Assembly (NCBI GenBank): GCA_001510135.1
Contig: LFER01000045.1
Coordinates: forward strand, 1 to 64,000
DNA: 64,000 nucleotides
Reading direction: 5' to 3'
Source of the DNA: Alphaproteobacteria bacterium casp-alpha6
GTDB lineage: Bacteria; Pseudomonadota; Alphaproteobacteria; Rhodobacterales; Rhodobacteraceae
Positions 21,698-31,289 of this stretch are shown here, in pieces. The notes under the pieces are model-generated. The model worked only from the letters and a program-made list of their open reading frames with translations, did not search any database and was not told where the DNA came from. Both the position numbers and the translations under genes were made by a program. Positions within the stretch are counted from its first letter, which is position 1. Each line of letters begins with the position of its first letter.

Positions 21698-22531
21698 CTA
21701 CCGCTTTAGCGCAGAGATCATGAAATCTCGGATAATTTGCAGGGCTTTATCAAAGCGGCGTGTTTCATGATAGCTGAGCCAGACGGATGTTTCCGACATG
21801 GTATCTTCCCCTCCAACAGATTGAAATCCTTCTGATTTTGGGTATAAAACGTCCATTCCCACACCTGCCCATCCTGATGCTTCAACCGCCTTTTTGATTA
21901 AGGACAAATTGCTGATCCGTAGGTCAGGCTCTTTGCCAAAAAATCTACGCCCCATGTGCATCATTTCTGGTTCGTCAAGGCTCCGGTCAAGGCCAATCCA
22001 ATTGGTCGCCATGGTGCCGGTTTTACAAAAAATGCCATCGCGGATTGTCCCAATTTTTTTTACGATGTGCCGCCCAATCACCGGTTTTTCCAGTAAGATA
22101 GCCATATCTACAGATCCATCACCTAAGCGTTTTCCAAATGGGTTGCTGATGATATTCAGCTCTATGGAGGGCTCTCTGCTGGCAAAGTCTGTTAGAACCG
22201 GTGTCAGGTAATATGATATCAGGGCATCGGGGGCAGTCAGGGTGATCACACGTGGTTTGAGCTTGCCTTTGCCCTTGTCGATCGAGTCTGCTTCGGCTTT
22301 ATCCAGCTGTTCCTGAAATTTAATGGCCGCTTCGGCAATTTGTTTGCCGTGGTTCGTCAGCGTCCAAGTATTGCCATTTTTGATCGCAATTTGTTCAGAG
22401 GAATCGTTATTTAGCCGCTCAATTCTCCGCGAAACGGTAGATATGCTCGTCTGTAATGTCCGTGCTGCACTTGTTAAAGTTTGTCCGCGCCCGACACAGG
22501 CGAGACACCGCAAATCATCCCAACTCATCAT
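21698..22531 (-). CDS. LysR-family transcriptional regulator
   Basis: LTTR of 277 residues with an N-terminal HTH (LTSAARTLQTSISTVSRRI) and a LysR-type effector domain, somewhat short at the end. It is divergent from an XRE-type regulator across a 338-base AT-rich spacer, so that spacer probably holds its promoter and possibly its operator. Two consecutive ATGs (22531 and 22528) could both initiate. Target unknown. Confidence 0.9.
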   Translation of the reverse strand: MMSWDDLRCLACVGRGQTLTSAARTLQTSISTVSRRIERLNNDSSEQIAIKNGNTWTLTNHGKQIAEAAIKFQEQLDKAEADSIDKGKGKLKPRVITLTAPDALISYYLTPVLTDFASREPSIELNIISNPFGKRLGDGSVDMAILLEKPVIGRHIVKKIGTIRDGIFCKTGTMATNWIGLDRSLDEPEMMHMGRRFFGKEPDLRISNLSLIKKAVEASGWAGVGMDVLYPKSEGFQSVGGEDTMSETSVWLSYHETRRFDKALQIIRDFMISALKR

Positions 22532-22715
22532 TTTTAGTCACTCTACCTTACAATAAACCAAATATACTAACCTGCTTTTGAAATGTCAGCCAGTGAAGTG
22601 AGAAAGTAGAAATTGAAATCACATGTAAGGATGCAAAAATTCTTGAAATCGAACGCAAGCGGTCCACCAGATCAAGCCATAACGAGCGAAATTTCTCAGG
22701 GCCCATAAAAAGCTA

Positions 22716-22735
22716 AAAATTTTGCAAAATTTTGC
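22716..22735. repeat. 10-bp tandem repeat AAAATTTTGC x2
   Basis: AAAATTTTGC occurs twice back to back. The first 18 bases also form a perfect palindrome. A repeat one helical turn long in a promoter region could bind a regulator or bend the DNA. Confidence 0.6.
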
Positions 22736-22810
22736 CTTAAAAGTTGTATAGAAATCTAAAAATACAGCTACGATAAAATAATAATTAAGTGAGTCCCATT
22801 AAATTAAACC

Positions 22811-22832
22811 GTGCCAAATCGTTAATTGGCAC
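22811..22832. promoter_or_regulatory. Inverted repeat, candidate autoregulatory operator
   Basis: Arms GTGCCAA and TTGGCAC are separated by 8 bases. The site ends 37 bases before the likely ATG of the XRE-type regulator, a usual place for an autoregulatory operator. Function is inferred. Confidence 0.5.
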
Positions 22833-22869
22833 GAGTCCCCGACGCGTATTGTTAATTGGTTTTGTATGT

Positions 22870-23676
22870 ATGAGTGATAAGCTTACTATTTTTGGTCAAA
22901 ATTTACGGGCACTTTGCCGAAGAAAGCCTTCAATTTCATCTGTTGCGCGAGACCTTGAGGTGGGTCGTGTTCAATTTGGCCGATATTTGAATGGGACCTC
23001 TTTTCCCAAACCGGATCTTTTAGATCGCATTTGCCGATACTTTAATGTGGACGTTGCCATATTTATTCGCCCGCTTGATGAGATTGAGGCCGAACAAAAA
23101 GATTGGATGAAAAAAGCCAATGCTCTCGCATATCTTCAAAGTGCTGCTTCCTATATAGAAGAAAGTACGACTTATGAAGGGTTCAGCCGTCATCTGCCCG
23201 ATGGCATTCACTGTCTATGGCTCAATTCATTTTCTGATCTCTCCTCGGTTCATTGCCGCCTCATGCAGGTCAGGACAGTCGATGGGACACGTTTGATCAA
23301 AGGATATGATCGGGTCGGGCGGCTGATTTCGGATAATTTTCCTGCTCCGCTTTTAAAAAAGGAATACCGCGGCACGGTCTTGGCTTCATCTGACGGGTTC
23401 ACAATTCTCACTTTTGGTCAGGCACCTGCACGTCACCTGACAATGACGTTCATAAGTCTTGATTATATCGCCGAAAATCTCTTGGGTGGGTTTTCTGTTC
23501 TGTCGCGGGGCGAATATGCTGGGCGGCGTCGCATTACGCGATGTGTTTTTCAACTTTTGCCACAATCGCCTGTGGATATTTTACGCCAAGCCCGAATTTG
23601 CGAAAAGAAAATGACGCTGGAGGACGTTCCCGAAATAATACGCAACGCGATTGCGCCGTCTCACGATCTCGTTTGA
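22870..23676 (+). CDS. XRE-type HTH regulator with uncharacterised C-terminal domain
   Basis: The N-terminal 65 residues form a helix-turn-helix of the Cro/CI type (SSVARDLEVGRVQFGRYLNG then DLLDRICRYFNVDV). The remaining 200 residues are not a domain I can name; they are mixed alpha/beta with a central DGTRLIKGYDRVGRL and could be a ligand-sensing module. I chose ATG 22870 (MSDKLTIFG) because the inverted repeat then lies upstream of the gene; a GTG at 22789 in frame would put it inside the coding region. No clear Shine-Dalgarno precedes 22870. The 3' end overlaps rsmD by 16 bases, convergent. Confidence 0.78.
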   Translation: MSDKLTIFGQNLRALCRRKPSISSVARDLEVGRVQFGRYLNGTSFPKPDLLDRICRYFNVDVAIFIRPLDEIEAEQKDWMKKANALAYLQSAASYIEESTTYEGFSRHLPDGIHCLWLNSFSDLSSVHCRLMQVRTVDGTRLIKGYDRVGRLISDNFPAPLLKKEYRGTVLASSDGFTILTFGQAPARHLTMTFISLDYIAENLLGGFSVLSRGEYAGRRRITRCVFQLLPQSPVDILRQARICEKKMTLEDVPEIIRNAIAPSHDLV

Positions 23677-24236
23677 GGATCAGCGCGCATCACGGTGATG
23701 ACTGTCTCTCCGAACGTGCGGGTCTGGATGTGTTCAAATCCTGCTGGCGGATCAATTTTGACATTCTCTTCGCAGATGATCACCCCATTTGGATCGATCC
23801 ACCCTTGTTTTTGAGCAGACGCGATCGCCTGAGGCGCAAGGTTTTTGCGGTAGGGCGGATCCAAAAAGATCAACCCATAGGACGCCTCTGAATTGCGCGG
23901 TAGTGCCAGAGCGTCTAATCGGGAAAAGTAAAGACTGTCTGGGTTGCCCAGAAGGGCCATGTTTTTTTGTATCAGTTGGGCGGCGACGCGCCCCGAGTCC
24001 ACAAGCCGTGCACAGGTTGCCCCGCGTGACACGGCTTCTATTCCCAAGGCGCCAGTCCCCGCAAAAAGATCAAGCACGCGGGCGTTTGACACGACATCTC
24101 CAAGGCTTCCGTTGATCAGAATATTGAATAAAGATTCTCTCACTTTGTCGCTTGTGGGGCGCAGATGGGATTTTGCATCCCCCTTGCCCACCGCCGTAAG
24201 CTGTCGGCCCCTGTATCTGCCGGCGATTATTCTCAC
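23661..24236 (-). CDS. rsmD: 16S rRNA (guanine(966)-N(2))-methyltransferase RsmD
   Basis: SAM-dependent methyltransferase acting on the 30S subunit. Visible signatures are the start MRIIAGRYRGRQL, LRPTSDKVRESLFNIL, the SAM motif VLDLFAGTGALGIEA and the catalytic LDPPY. At 191 residues it is standard length. It starts with GTG, overlapping the stop of the ferredoxin-reductase gene (GTGA), so it is translationally coupled. Confidence 0.95.
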   Translation of the reverse strand: MRIIAGRYRGRQLTAVGKGDAKSHLRPTSDKVRESLFNILINGSLGDVVSNARVLDLFAGTGALGIEAVSRGATCARLVDSGRVAAQLIQKNMALLGNPDSLYFSRLDALALPRNSEASYGLIFLDPPYRKNLAPQAIASAQKQGWIDPNGVIICEENVKIDPPAGFEHIQTRTFGETVITVMRADPQTRS

Positions 24237-25444
24237 GTTTTCAAAAGCCCCTTCAGATCAATATTTGGATCTGCGACGACAGCTTGATCTGCAGTTTTTC
24301 CGGCTTCTATAAGCCGCTTTGCCACCATATAGGCGCGTGGATCATTCATAGCATCAACTGCAATCAGATGGCCTGCTTTATAATACCAAAACGATATGGA
24401 GGTTTCGTTTGTGGAGCGGGTGATCACGTTATCAAATCCCGTATTAAGTCCCGTGATTTGAAGTTTCACGTCATATTGATCAGACCAGAACCAAGGTTTG
24501 GGAAAGTAAGACAGCGATGCACCCATGATGTTTTGTGCCACCAGCTCCGCCTGATCAATGGCGTGAGGGACGCTTTCCAAACGAAGTTCTCCACCCCGAT
24601 AGGGAAACGCACAACAATCCCCTGCCGCCCAGATCGAAGGATCAGAGGTTTGCCCAAACGCATTGACGGTGATGCCGTCAGAAATGGACAATCCCGCATC
24701 TGAGGCGATATCGGTGACAGGAAAAATTCCCACACCGACTATGGCAAAATCAATCTCAATCAAGGTACCATCAGAAAGTTCGGCTCCGGTCACGGTGCCT
24801 TCATGTCCTGTCAGCCTTGCGAGGCTAACCCCTTCCTTGATTTCAACTCCGTGAGTAGTGTGTAAGTGGCGAAAATAGTCAGAAGTTTGCGGCGCTGCGA
24901 CTCGTTGAAGAATTCTATCTGCCATTTCGACAAGCGTTACCTTCAAGCCGCGTTGGGCGGCCACCGCGGCCGCTTCTAACCCGATATATCCGCCCCCGAT
25001 GATCAACACACGTTTGTCACGGGTGAATTCGGGCGCGAGCGCATCGACATCGGTAAGGTCACGCACTGTAAACACTTTGCCAAGTGAGCCGCCGATCTTT
25101 TCAGGCAATCTGCGCGGTTGTGATCCCAAAGCCAGCACCAGATCGTCATATTCAAGGCTTTCACCATCAAACAAAACCTGTTTTTTCGCACGGTCTATCT
25201 GATCCACCGTTTTGCCCAGATGAAGCGTTATGTTCTGGTCGTCGTAATAACTAAGTGGGCGCAAATAAAGGCGATCAAGGGTCATTTCCCCCAAAAGATA
25301 TTTCTTTGAAAGGGGGGGGCGCTGATAGGGCGGGTGATTTTCCTTGCAGATTATCGCGATGGATCCGTCAAAGCCTTCGCTTCTGAGTTTTGCAGCCACA
25401 GAGGAAGCTGCCTGTCCACCGCCCGCAATTACAACTTTTTTCAT
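24233..25444 (-). CDS. FAD-dependent ferredoxin/rubredoxin reductase-type oxidoreductase
   Basis: Pyridine-nucleotide-disulfide-oxidoreductase-fold flavoprotein of the ferredoxin reductase group that feeds Rieske dioxygenases or P450s. The FAD motif is VIAGGGQAAS at the N-terminus, NAD motif IIGGGYIGLEAA at about residue 150, second FAD motif IWAAGDCCAF near 270, and a reductase C-terminal domain follows. No redox-active CxxC disulfide, as expected for this group. Its ferredoxin partner and oxygenase are not nearby. Coupled to rsmD by overlap. Confidence 0.9.
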   Translation of the reverse strand: MKKVVIAGGGQAASSVAAKLRSEGFDGSIAIICKENHPPYQRPPLSKKYLLGEMTLDRLYLRPLSYYDDQNITLHLGKTVDQIDRAKKQVLFDGESLEYDDLVLALGSQPRRLPEKIGGSLGKVFTVRDLTDVDALAPEFTRDKRVLIIGGGYIGLEAAAVAAQRGLKVTLVEMADRILQRVAAPQTSDYFRHLHTTHGVEIKEGVSLARLTGHEGTVTGAELSDGTLIEIDFAIVGVGIFPVTDIASDAGLSISDGITVNAFGQTSDPSIWAAGDCCAFPYRGGELRLESVPHAIDQAELVAQNIMGASLSYFPKPWFWSDQYDVKLQITGLNTGFDNVITRSTNETSISFWYYKAGHLIAVDAMNDPRAYMVAKRLIEAGKTADQAVVADPNIDLKGLLKT

Positions 25445-25527
25445 TTTCCACCTTATTGCTCTGGTCGCCCGTCAAATTGACTCTATAATCTCTGTTCATT
25501 GAATTACAATTACAGGATCTCCACAAA

Positions 25528-26013
25528 ATGGTCCAAGTTGGACAGAAATTACCTGACGCAGAAGTGTTGCTCGTCGGTGAAGATGGGCAAGAGGCGGTTC
25601 AGATCGCCGATTACCTAGCCTCCAAAAAAGTTGCTATCTTTGCGATGCCAGGAGCGTTCACTTCGACGTGTTCCTCCTCTCATTTACCAAATGTGATTCG
25701 TCACAAAGATGGGCTCTATGAAAAAGGCGTAGACGATGTGGTCATTTTGGTCGTCAATGACCCTTTTGTTACGCGCGAATGGGCCAAGCACTCAGGGGCT
25801 TTTGCCGCAGGTCTGACAATGATTGCCGATGCAGGATCGGTATTCACAACAGCCTTGGGGATGAATTTCTCTGCAGAAGCCATCGGATTTTATGACCGCT
25901 CACAACGGTATGCTCTGTTGTCCGAAAACGGTGTGGTATCCAAATTCCTTTTGGAAGATGCCCGTGGGCAGGTTTTATCCTCTGGCGCCAACCATCTTTT
26001 GGAGCAGATGTAA
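25528..26013 (+). CDS. Peroxiredoxin (Prx5/AhpE-like, thiol-dependent)
   Basis: Thiol peroxidase of the Prx5 type (161 residues). The peroxidatic cysteine is C48 in PGAFTSTCSSSHLPN. Reduces H2O2 and alkyl peroxides; Prx5 members often use glutathione or thioredoxin. It is divergent from the ferredoxin reductase and convergent with phhB, from which it is separated by only 3 bases. Confidence 0.94.
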   Translation: MVQVGQKLPDAEVLLVGEDGQEAVQIADYLASKKVAIFAMPGAFTSTCSSSHLPNVIRHKDGLYEKGVDDVVILVVNDPFVTREWAKHSGAFAAGLTMIADAGSVFTTALGMNFSAEAIGFYDRSQRYALLSENGVVSKFLLEDARGQVLSSGANHLLEQM

Positions 26014-26016
26014 CCT

Positions 26017-26313
26017 TTATTTTGCCAGATCATCCATTTTCTGGGCGAGCGTAATGTCCAAGAGACTAAGCCCGCCCACATCATGGGTGCTCAGCGTCAC
26101 ATCAACGCGGCTGTAAACATTGAACCATTCAGGGTGGTGGTTCATTTTTTCGGCGCAAAGTGCCACCGCACTCATCCACGAAAACGCTTCAATAAATGAG
26201 CGAAATTTATAGGATTTAAAAATCGCGTCGCGCCCTTCAACAAGGCTCCAGCCAGCGTCTAAGCAGGCTTTCAGCTCATTTTGGCGGTCATGATCGCTTA
26301 ATGGTTGGCTCAT
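26017..26313 (-). CDS. phhB: 4a-hydroxytetrahydrobiopterin dehydratase
   Basis: Pterin-4a-carbinolamine dehydratase (98 residues), recycling the pterin cofactor of aromatic-amino-acid hydroxylases, though it is often found where no hydroxylase is linked. The catalytic signature is complete: NHHPEW followed by [15 protein letters not shown]. Its start overlaps the stop of the FemAB-like gene. Confidence 0.94.
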   Translation of the reverse strand: MSQPLSDHDRQNELKACLDAGWSLVEGRDAIFKSYKFRSFIEAFSWMSAVALCAEKMNHHPEWFNVYSRVDVTLSTHDVGGLSLLDITLAQKMDDLAK

Positions 26314-27497
26314 TCTTGTTCCTCCACATTTGCTTTGCGAAACGGACCATAGCTGGTCAGGATCTCAATGTCTTGATTAATGGCTTTGGTTTCCTCTCTG
26401 AGGTAGGCAGACACCGCATTGTGAAAGCCCTGATCTGCCAGCCAATGCAGTGAATAGGTCTGCCGTGGCAGATATCCGCGGGCGAGCTTATGTTCCCCCT
26501 GCGCACCCGCTTCCACGGTTTTGAGCCCACGGGAAATAGCAAAATCGATCGCGCGGTAATAACAAAGTTCGAAGTGCAAACATGGATGGTGTTCGATGCA
26601 GCCCCAATACCGTCCGTAAAGCGCGTTTCTTCCAATGAAATTCAGTGCGCCCGCGATATACCGCCCATCCCGCTCTGCCAAAATCAATGCGATATCATCC
26701 CTAAGCCGCTCCTGTGCGACATCGAAAAAGGCGCGGCTCAGATATGGCTGCCCCCATTTGCGCGCACCTGTATCCTGATAGAAAACCCAAAACGCGTCCC
26801 AATGCTCCGGCTGGATATCGGGGCCGGTCATAACTGAAATCGTCCCGCCAAAATCATTGGCGGTACTGCGTTCCTTTCGAATGTTTTTGCGCTTTCGCGA
26901 TGAAAGAGTGGCCAAAAAACTGTCAAAATCAGAATATCCATTATTCTGCCAATGAAATTGCTGCGTGACCCTTCCCAACAGGGGCAGGTGTTGAGCACGG
27001 TCTTTTTCTTCTTTCGTGCAAAATGTGACATGAAGTGAGGAAATCTTATTCTGTGAGCCAAATTCAATAGCGCCTTGAACAAGCGTTTGCAGCGCGGTTT
27101 CATGTCTGTCATTTTCTGTCAAAAACCGCCGTCCGGTAGCGGGTGTGAAGGGCACGGCGATTTGCAGTTTCGGATAATACCTGCCGCCTGCACGTTCATA
27201 GGCATGTGCCCAATTGTGATCGAAAATATATTCACCCTGAGAATGGGATTTTAGATACATCGGGGCGGCTCCGATCACATCCTGACCCGAATAAGCCAAC
27301 ATATGGCAGGGGTCCCATCCCGTTCCGGCCCCAACGGATCCGCTTTCTTCAAGCGCGTTGAGAAAGCGGTGCGTTGTGAAGGGGTCAAGTGGGGGGCCGC
27401 CATCTGCGGCTTCGGGACAGGCGAGGCTGTCCCATAGATCAGGGCTGATCTCGCTGAGTGATGTTAGAATCTCTACTGAGAGCGGCTGTTCACGCAT
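26310..27497 (-). CDS. GNAT/FemAB-like protein (COG3146, peptidoglycan-synthesis-like)
   Basis: Member of the DUF482/COG3146 family, a double GNAT fold resembling FemAB aminoacyl transferases; function is not established. Visible are [13 protein letters not shown] near residue 210 and [25 protein letters not shown], the family core. Length 395 residues. It is followed in a 4-base overlap by phhB and preceded closely by a RidA gene on the same strand. Confidence 0.85.
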   Translation of the reverse strand: MREQPLSVEILTSLSEISPDLWDSLACPEAADGGPPLDPFTTHRFLNALEESGSVGAGTGWDPCHMLAYSGQDVIGAAPMYLKSHSQGEYIFDHNWAHAYERAGGRYYPKLQIAVPFTPATGRRFLTENDRHETALQTLVQGAIEFGSQNKISSLHVTFCTKEEKDRAQHLPLLGRVTQQFHWQNNGYSDFDSFLATLSSRKRKNIRKERSTANDFGGTISVMTGPDIQPEHWDAFWVFYQDTGARKWGQPYLSRAFFDVAQERLRDDIALILAERDGRYIAGALNFIGRNALYGRYWGCIEHHPCLHFELCYYRAIDFAISRGLKTVEAGAQGEHKLARGYLPRQTYSLHWLADQGFHNAVSAYLREETKAINQDIEILTSYGPFRKANVEEQE

Positions 27498-27522
27498 TCA
27501 TCGCTCCAAGAGCCGGATGTTT

Positions 27523-27987
27523 TCAGGACACTTGGAAAATGCCCTCAATTTCAACCGCAACACCTAAAGGAAGAGAGGCAGCAGAAACCGCGGAGCGGGA
27601 ATGTTTTCCAGCATCACCAAGCACCTCTGCCAATAGGTCAGAGGCACCATTGACGACTTTGGGTTGATCTGTGTAATCGGCCGTCGAATTCACAAAGCCG
27701 GTTAATTTGACGACACGAACAAGGCGGTCAAGATCGCCCCCGCAGGCAGCTTTGACCTGTGCAAGAAGGTTGATCGCGCAGGCTCTGGCCGCCGCTGCGC
27801 CTTCTTCGGTGGTCATATCATCTCCGAGCTTGCCTTTGATAAATCCGTTTGCATCCGCCGAAATTTGGCCTGACACATAAACAATATCGCCCACCTTTAC
27901 GAAGGGAACGTAATTTGCGGCAGGGGCAGGTGCGTCGGGAAGTGTGATGCCAAGCTCTTTGAGCTTGGTTTCAAAACGATTACTCAT
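27523..27987 (-). CDS. RidA-family protein
   Basis: YjgF/YER057c/UK114 family member (154 residues). RidA hydrolyses reactive enamine/imine intermediates from PLP enzymes. This is the longer type with the 'VYVSGQIS' strand and EVLGDAGKHSRSAVSAASLP. The family arginine of active RidA (R105 in the enteric protein) appears to align with HSRSAV. ATG 27987 is preceded by AGGAGA. Probably co-transcribed with the FemAB-like gene, which begins 25 bases downstream. Confidence 0.92.
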   Translation of the reverse strand: MSNRFETKLKELGITLPDAPAPAANYVPFVKVGDIVYVSGQISADANGFIKGKLGDDMTTEEGAAAARACAINLLAQVKAACGGDLDRLVRVVKLTGFVNSTADYTDQPKVVNGASDLLAEVLGDAGKHSRSAVSAASLPLGVAVEIEGIFQVS

Positions 27988-28054
27988 CAAGAAATCTCCT
28001 CTGGTTCAGTTGGTGCCAACCTAAACATATTGGGGGTTTGCTGAAAGCGGATAA

Positions 28055-29362
28055 TCAGCTTTCTCGCATAGCTTTTGCAAAATAATCTGCAAGTGGTTTG
28101 ACAAGATAGGCAAGCGGCGTGCGATCATTTGTTTTGATGAAGGATTCTACTGGCATACCAGGGATCAGAGTAATGCCCTGTGGAATTTTATCTTGCTCGC
28201 CCTCGCTCAGAACAATTTCGGCCCTGTAGTATGAGATCTGCCGTGCGTCATCTTGAAAGGCATCTGCCGAAATTTGTACCACGCGGCCCAATAATTCCGG
28301 TGTGGTGCGTTGGTCGAGTGAGGAAAAGCGCAATGTTACTTCTTGGCCAGTGAAAATTTCGTCGATGTGAATGGGTTCCACTCGGGCTGCGATAATTAAT
28401 GGCCTATCTTGAGGAATTAGAAACAAAACGGGGTCTGCGGGGCGGATCACAGAGCGTTCTGCAAAAACCGTCAGCCCATAGACGATCCCTGAGACGGGTG
28501 CTTTGATATCCATACGCGACAGTTTTTCATGAAGTGCGCGGGCGCGCTCTTCGAGTTCCAATGCTCTAAACTGTTGATCGCGCAAATTGGTGATCGCCTC
28601 TTCGCGTCGACCCGCATCCAGTGAAGTGATTTCGATATCAATTTCGGTGATCCGCCCCTCATATTCCGCTTTGCGTGCGGAGAGATCGCCCATTTGGCCA
28701 CTTAACTGTGCTTCGGTGCGTTGTAAGGCAAGTACTTTTGTGGCTTGCGCCAAACCTCGGTCCAAAAGGCTTTGTTGATCAGATAATTCTTCTGCGATGA
28801 GATCCAGCTGTCTCTGCAAGGCGGTTTGTTGGGCATCGAGACCTTCGATTTGGTTGCGGATTTGGCCTTTGCGTTTACTGAGCTGGGCGACTTGGTTGGA
28901 GGCGGTTTCCGAGCGGGCGTCAAAAAGCCGTTGCTGTCCGCTCATAAGCTCTGCAACCGAGGGATCGTTGCTCGCGCGTTCTTTAAGCGTGGCATCAAAA
29001 TCGATGGTTTGGTTTCCATCTCGTTCTGCCTCCAGCCTTCCGCGGCGAGCCATCAACTCAAAAAGCTGGCTCTCTATAATGGCCAGTTCGGATTTTTCCA
29101 AGGTTGGATCGAGTTTGATAAGCGTCTGACCGGCAATAACGGAATCGCCCTCATCCACGGCAATCTCTGCAACAACGCCGCCATCGGGGTGCTGGACGAT
29201 TTGGCGGTTTTGATCGACCTCAATTTGACCGCTGGCGACAACGGCACCAGATATTTCTGCCATGACGCCCCAAAGGCCGAATCCACCGACTAATATCAAA
29301 AGAGTGATGGTCCCGAGCATCATCGGTTTGAAGGTTGGAAATTCTGTTTTTGCGTCGGTCAT
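28055..29362 (-). CDS. HlyD-family type I secretion adaptor
   Basis: Membrane-fusion protein of a type I secretion system (PrtE/HlyD-like), 435 residues. It has a single N-terminal transmembrane segment ([20 protein letters not shown]), a lipoyl-type segment ([18 protein letters not shown]), long coiled-coil helices about residues 90-280, and the beta-barrel end [10 protein letters not shown]. It appears intact. Its ATG overlaps the original stop of the ABC exporter gene upstream (ATGA), so the two formed an operon; that exporter gene is now broken. No RTX substrate or TolC is visible in the window. Confidence 0.92.
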   Translation of the reverse strand: MTDAKTEFPTFKPMMLGTITLLILVGGFGLWGVMAEISGAVVASGQIEVDQNRQIVQHPDGGVVAEIAVDEGDSVIAGQTLIKLDPTLEKSELAIIESQLFELMARRGRLEAERDGNQTIDFDATLKERASNDPSVAELMSGQQRLFDARSETASNQVAQLSKRKGQIRNQIEGLDAQQTALQRQLDLIAEELSDQQSLLDRGLAQATKVLALQRTEAQLSGQMGDLSARKAEYEGRITEIDIEITSLDAGRREEAITNLRDQQFRALELEERARALHEKLSRMDIKAPVSGIVYGLTVFAERSVIRPADPVLFLIPQDRPLIIAARVEPIHIDEIFTGQEVTLRFSSLDQRTTPELLGRVVQISADAFQDDARQISYYRAEIVLSEGEQDKIPQGITLIPGMPVESFIKTNDRTPLAYLVKPLADYFAKAMRES

Positions 29363-31099
29363 GTCATCCCCCCAAGTGCTTGAGATCGCATGAGGGGCTC
29401 GGTATTTTGCACCGTTGCGCGTAAAACGTCTTCTTTCAGACCAAAAGCCCGTTTCGCGCCCCCTTCAAGCACCAAAAGCAGTTCACATTCTTTTATTGCT
29501 GCAGGGCGATGAGCCATGATCAGAACCTTGTGTCCTTCTGCCTTGTAACTGCGTATGGCTGCATTGAGGGCTTAGCTGCCATGATTGTCCAAGTTTGAGT
29601 TTGGCTCATCAAGCACCAAAAGCACGGGATCCCCATACATCGCCCGCGCCAGTCCAATCCGTTGAATTTGACCCCCAGATAACCGCCCGCCAGCAGATGA
29701 CACCCGCGTGTCGTAACCATCGGGGAGCTTCAATATCATATCATGTGCCGCAGCTTTTTTTGCAGCGGCTACAATTTTTTCCGGATCTGCCGTTGATGAG
29801 AGCCTTGCAATATTTTCTGCTATTGTCCCGTCAAAGAGCTGGACGCGTTGTGGAAGATAACCGATGTGTTGTCCCAAAATATCGGGTTCATAATTTTCAA
29901 GCGATGCCCCATCAAGTCGGATTTTGCCGCCTGCTGGACGCCAAACTCCTGTGATCGCGCGCGCAAGCGTCGATTTTCCCGCTCCAGAAGGGCCGATTAC
30001 ACCAACGGCTGAGCCTGGAGGGATCTCAAATGAAACGGCGCGAAGTGCTGCCTGCTGTTCACCCGGAGGAATAACAGTCAGCGCTTGCGCTTCAAGCTTG
30101 GCCTTGGGACGGGGAAGCGGCGTGCGCGCAGGCTCTGGGGGAACCTCTCCGAGCAGATCCGCAAGGTTATCCCATCCTTTCTGCGCGCGTTGAACCAGCG
30201 CCCATTGACCGATCGCCAGTTCGACCGGTGCCAAAGCGCGCCCTAGCAGAATGGAGCCGGCAATCATCGCGCCCGCGCTGAGTTCATTTTGCAGCACAAG
30301 ATACAAGATAGGCCCCGAGCCCCAACATGGCTGATTGCAGCAACATGTAAAAGGTTTTTGTCAAAGCCGTAAAGCCGCCGGATAAGTCGCTGCTTTTGAG
30401 CTGCTGCTTGAGTGCTTCGCCGCGGGCGATTTGCCAGCGATCAAAAGACGCGCCGGTCATGCCCAGAGCACGGATCATTTCTGCTTCGGTGCGGATATGT
30501 GAAGATATGGATTCGGCCTGAAACACGGCTTGATTTGCTTTTGCCAGCGGTTGACCTGAGGATACTTGATTGAAAATTGCGACCACAATCAAAACGGCAC
30601 CTCCGGCGATACCAAGATAGCCCAGCCATGGATGAAAAATCATAATACCCACAAAGAAAAATGGGGTCCAAGGGATATCGAAGATGGCCATCAGCACAGG
30701 CGATGTCATAAGTTTTTGCACGCTTTCCAGATCACGCAGTCCCGTTGCTGTTTTTTCGTCCTGAACGAGCGCCGATTTGCGCATCACGGCCTCAAACACC
30801 CGCCTGTCCAAACGGTGTTGAAATCGCGCCCCCACGCGGCCCATGACGCGTCCGCGGGTATAATCCAAAAGACCCATCATCGCATAAAGAAAAACAACCA
30901 CAAGTGAGAGTGCAACCAATGTGGCTTCTGACTGGCTGCCAAGGACCCTGTCGTAAACCTGCAGCATGTAAATCGGCCCCGTCAGCATGAGCATATTTAC
31001 GAAAAAGCTAAAAATTCCGACAAACCAATAAAGTGTCCGGCTTTCTCGACGAATTTGCCTGAGTTCGTCTCGTCCACGCGCGTTGTAAGATGACGTCAT
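29359..31099 (-). pseudogene. Type I secretion ABC permease/ATPase, disrupted
   Basis: Remnant of a PrtD/LapB-type ABC exporter (membrane domain then ATPase). It reads from ATG 31099 to about 30300, where a +7 insertion shifts the frame and ends it at 30284 (…SCAAK). The ATPase half continues in another frame from about 30306 and carries Walker A (GPSGAGKST), the ABC signature LSGGQIQR and Walker B LVLDEPNSNLD. It stops at a TAA at 29572. Beyond that TAA the same frame continues as ALNAAIRSYKAEGHKV…MAHRP up to a TGA at 29359-29361 that overlaps the HlyD start. Removing one copy of the 7-bp duplication restores GAYLVLQNEL. The gene thus has one frameshift and one nonsense codon; the intact protein would be about 577 residues. 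Confidence 0.9.
30297..30310. repeat. 7-bp tandem duplication CAAGATA x2 causing the frameshift
   Basis: CAAGATA occurs twice in tandem on the plus strand (TATCTTG twice in coding sense). Deleting one copy restores a continuous reading frame through the membrane and ATPase parts of the ABC gene. This is what replication slippage or a microduplication would leave. Confidence 0.85.
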
Positions 31100-31176
31100 T
31101 CAGTAAAAAACTCCAAATTCTTGACCATTTAAAAGAAAAACTATCGCACGATTGTCATCGTAACTCCATAGGTTTC

Positions 31177-31194
31177 GAAATTGAATTCAATTTC
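31177..31194. promoter_or_regulatory. 18-bp perfect palindrome
   Basis: GAAATTGAATTCAATTTC is a perfect inverted repeat in the 190-base spacer between the divergent ABC exporter remnant and mlaA. It could be an operator serving either side; the regulator is unknown. Confidence 0.5.
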
Positions 31195-31289
31195 TTTGGG
31201 TGATATACGTAGTTGGAAATTCTAATATATATGTTTAAGTGCAATGAATAGAATGAGTTCTTGGATAGTCTGGCTTTAAGGGGAACAAG

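Larger units (their letters stand above)
22532..22869. other. AT-rich regulatory spacer between two divergent regulators
   Basis: No gene seen. This 338-base spacer separates a LysR gene (minus) and an XRE-type gene (plus). It contains a 10-bp tandem direct repeat that is also palindromic (22716-22735), an inverted repeat with 7-bp arms (22811-22832), and TTAATTGG twice (about 22822-22829 and 22852-22859). These are the only structured elements I see, and they cluster on the XRE side. Confidence 0.6.
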
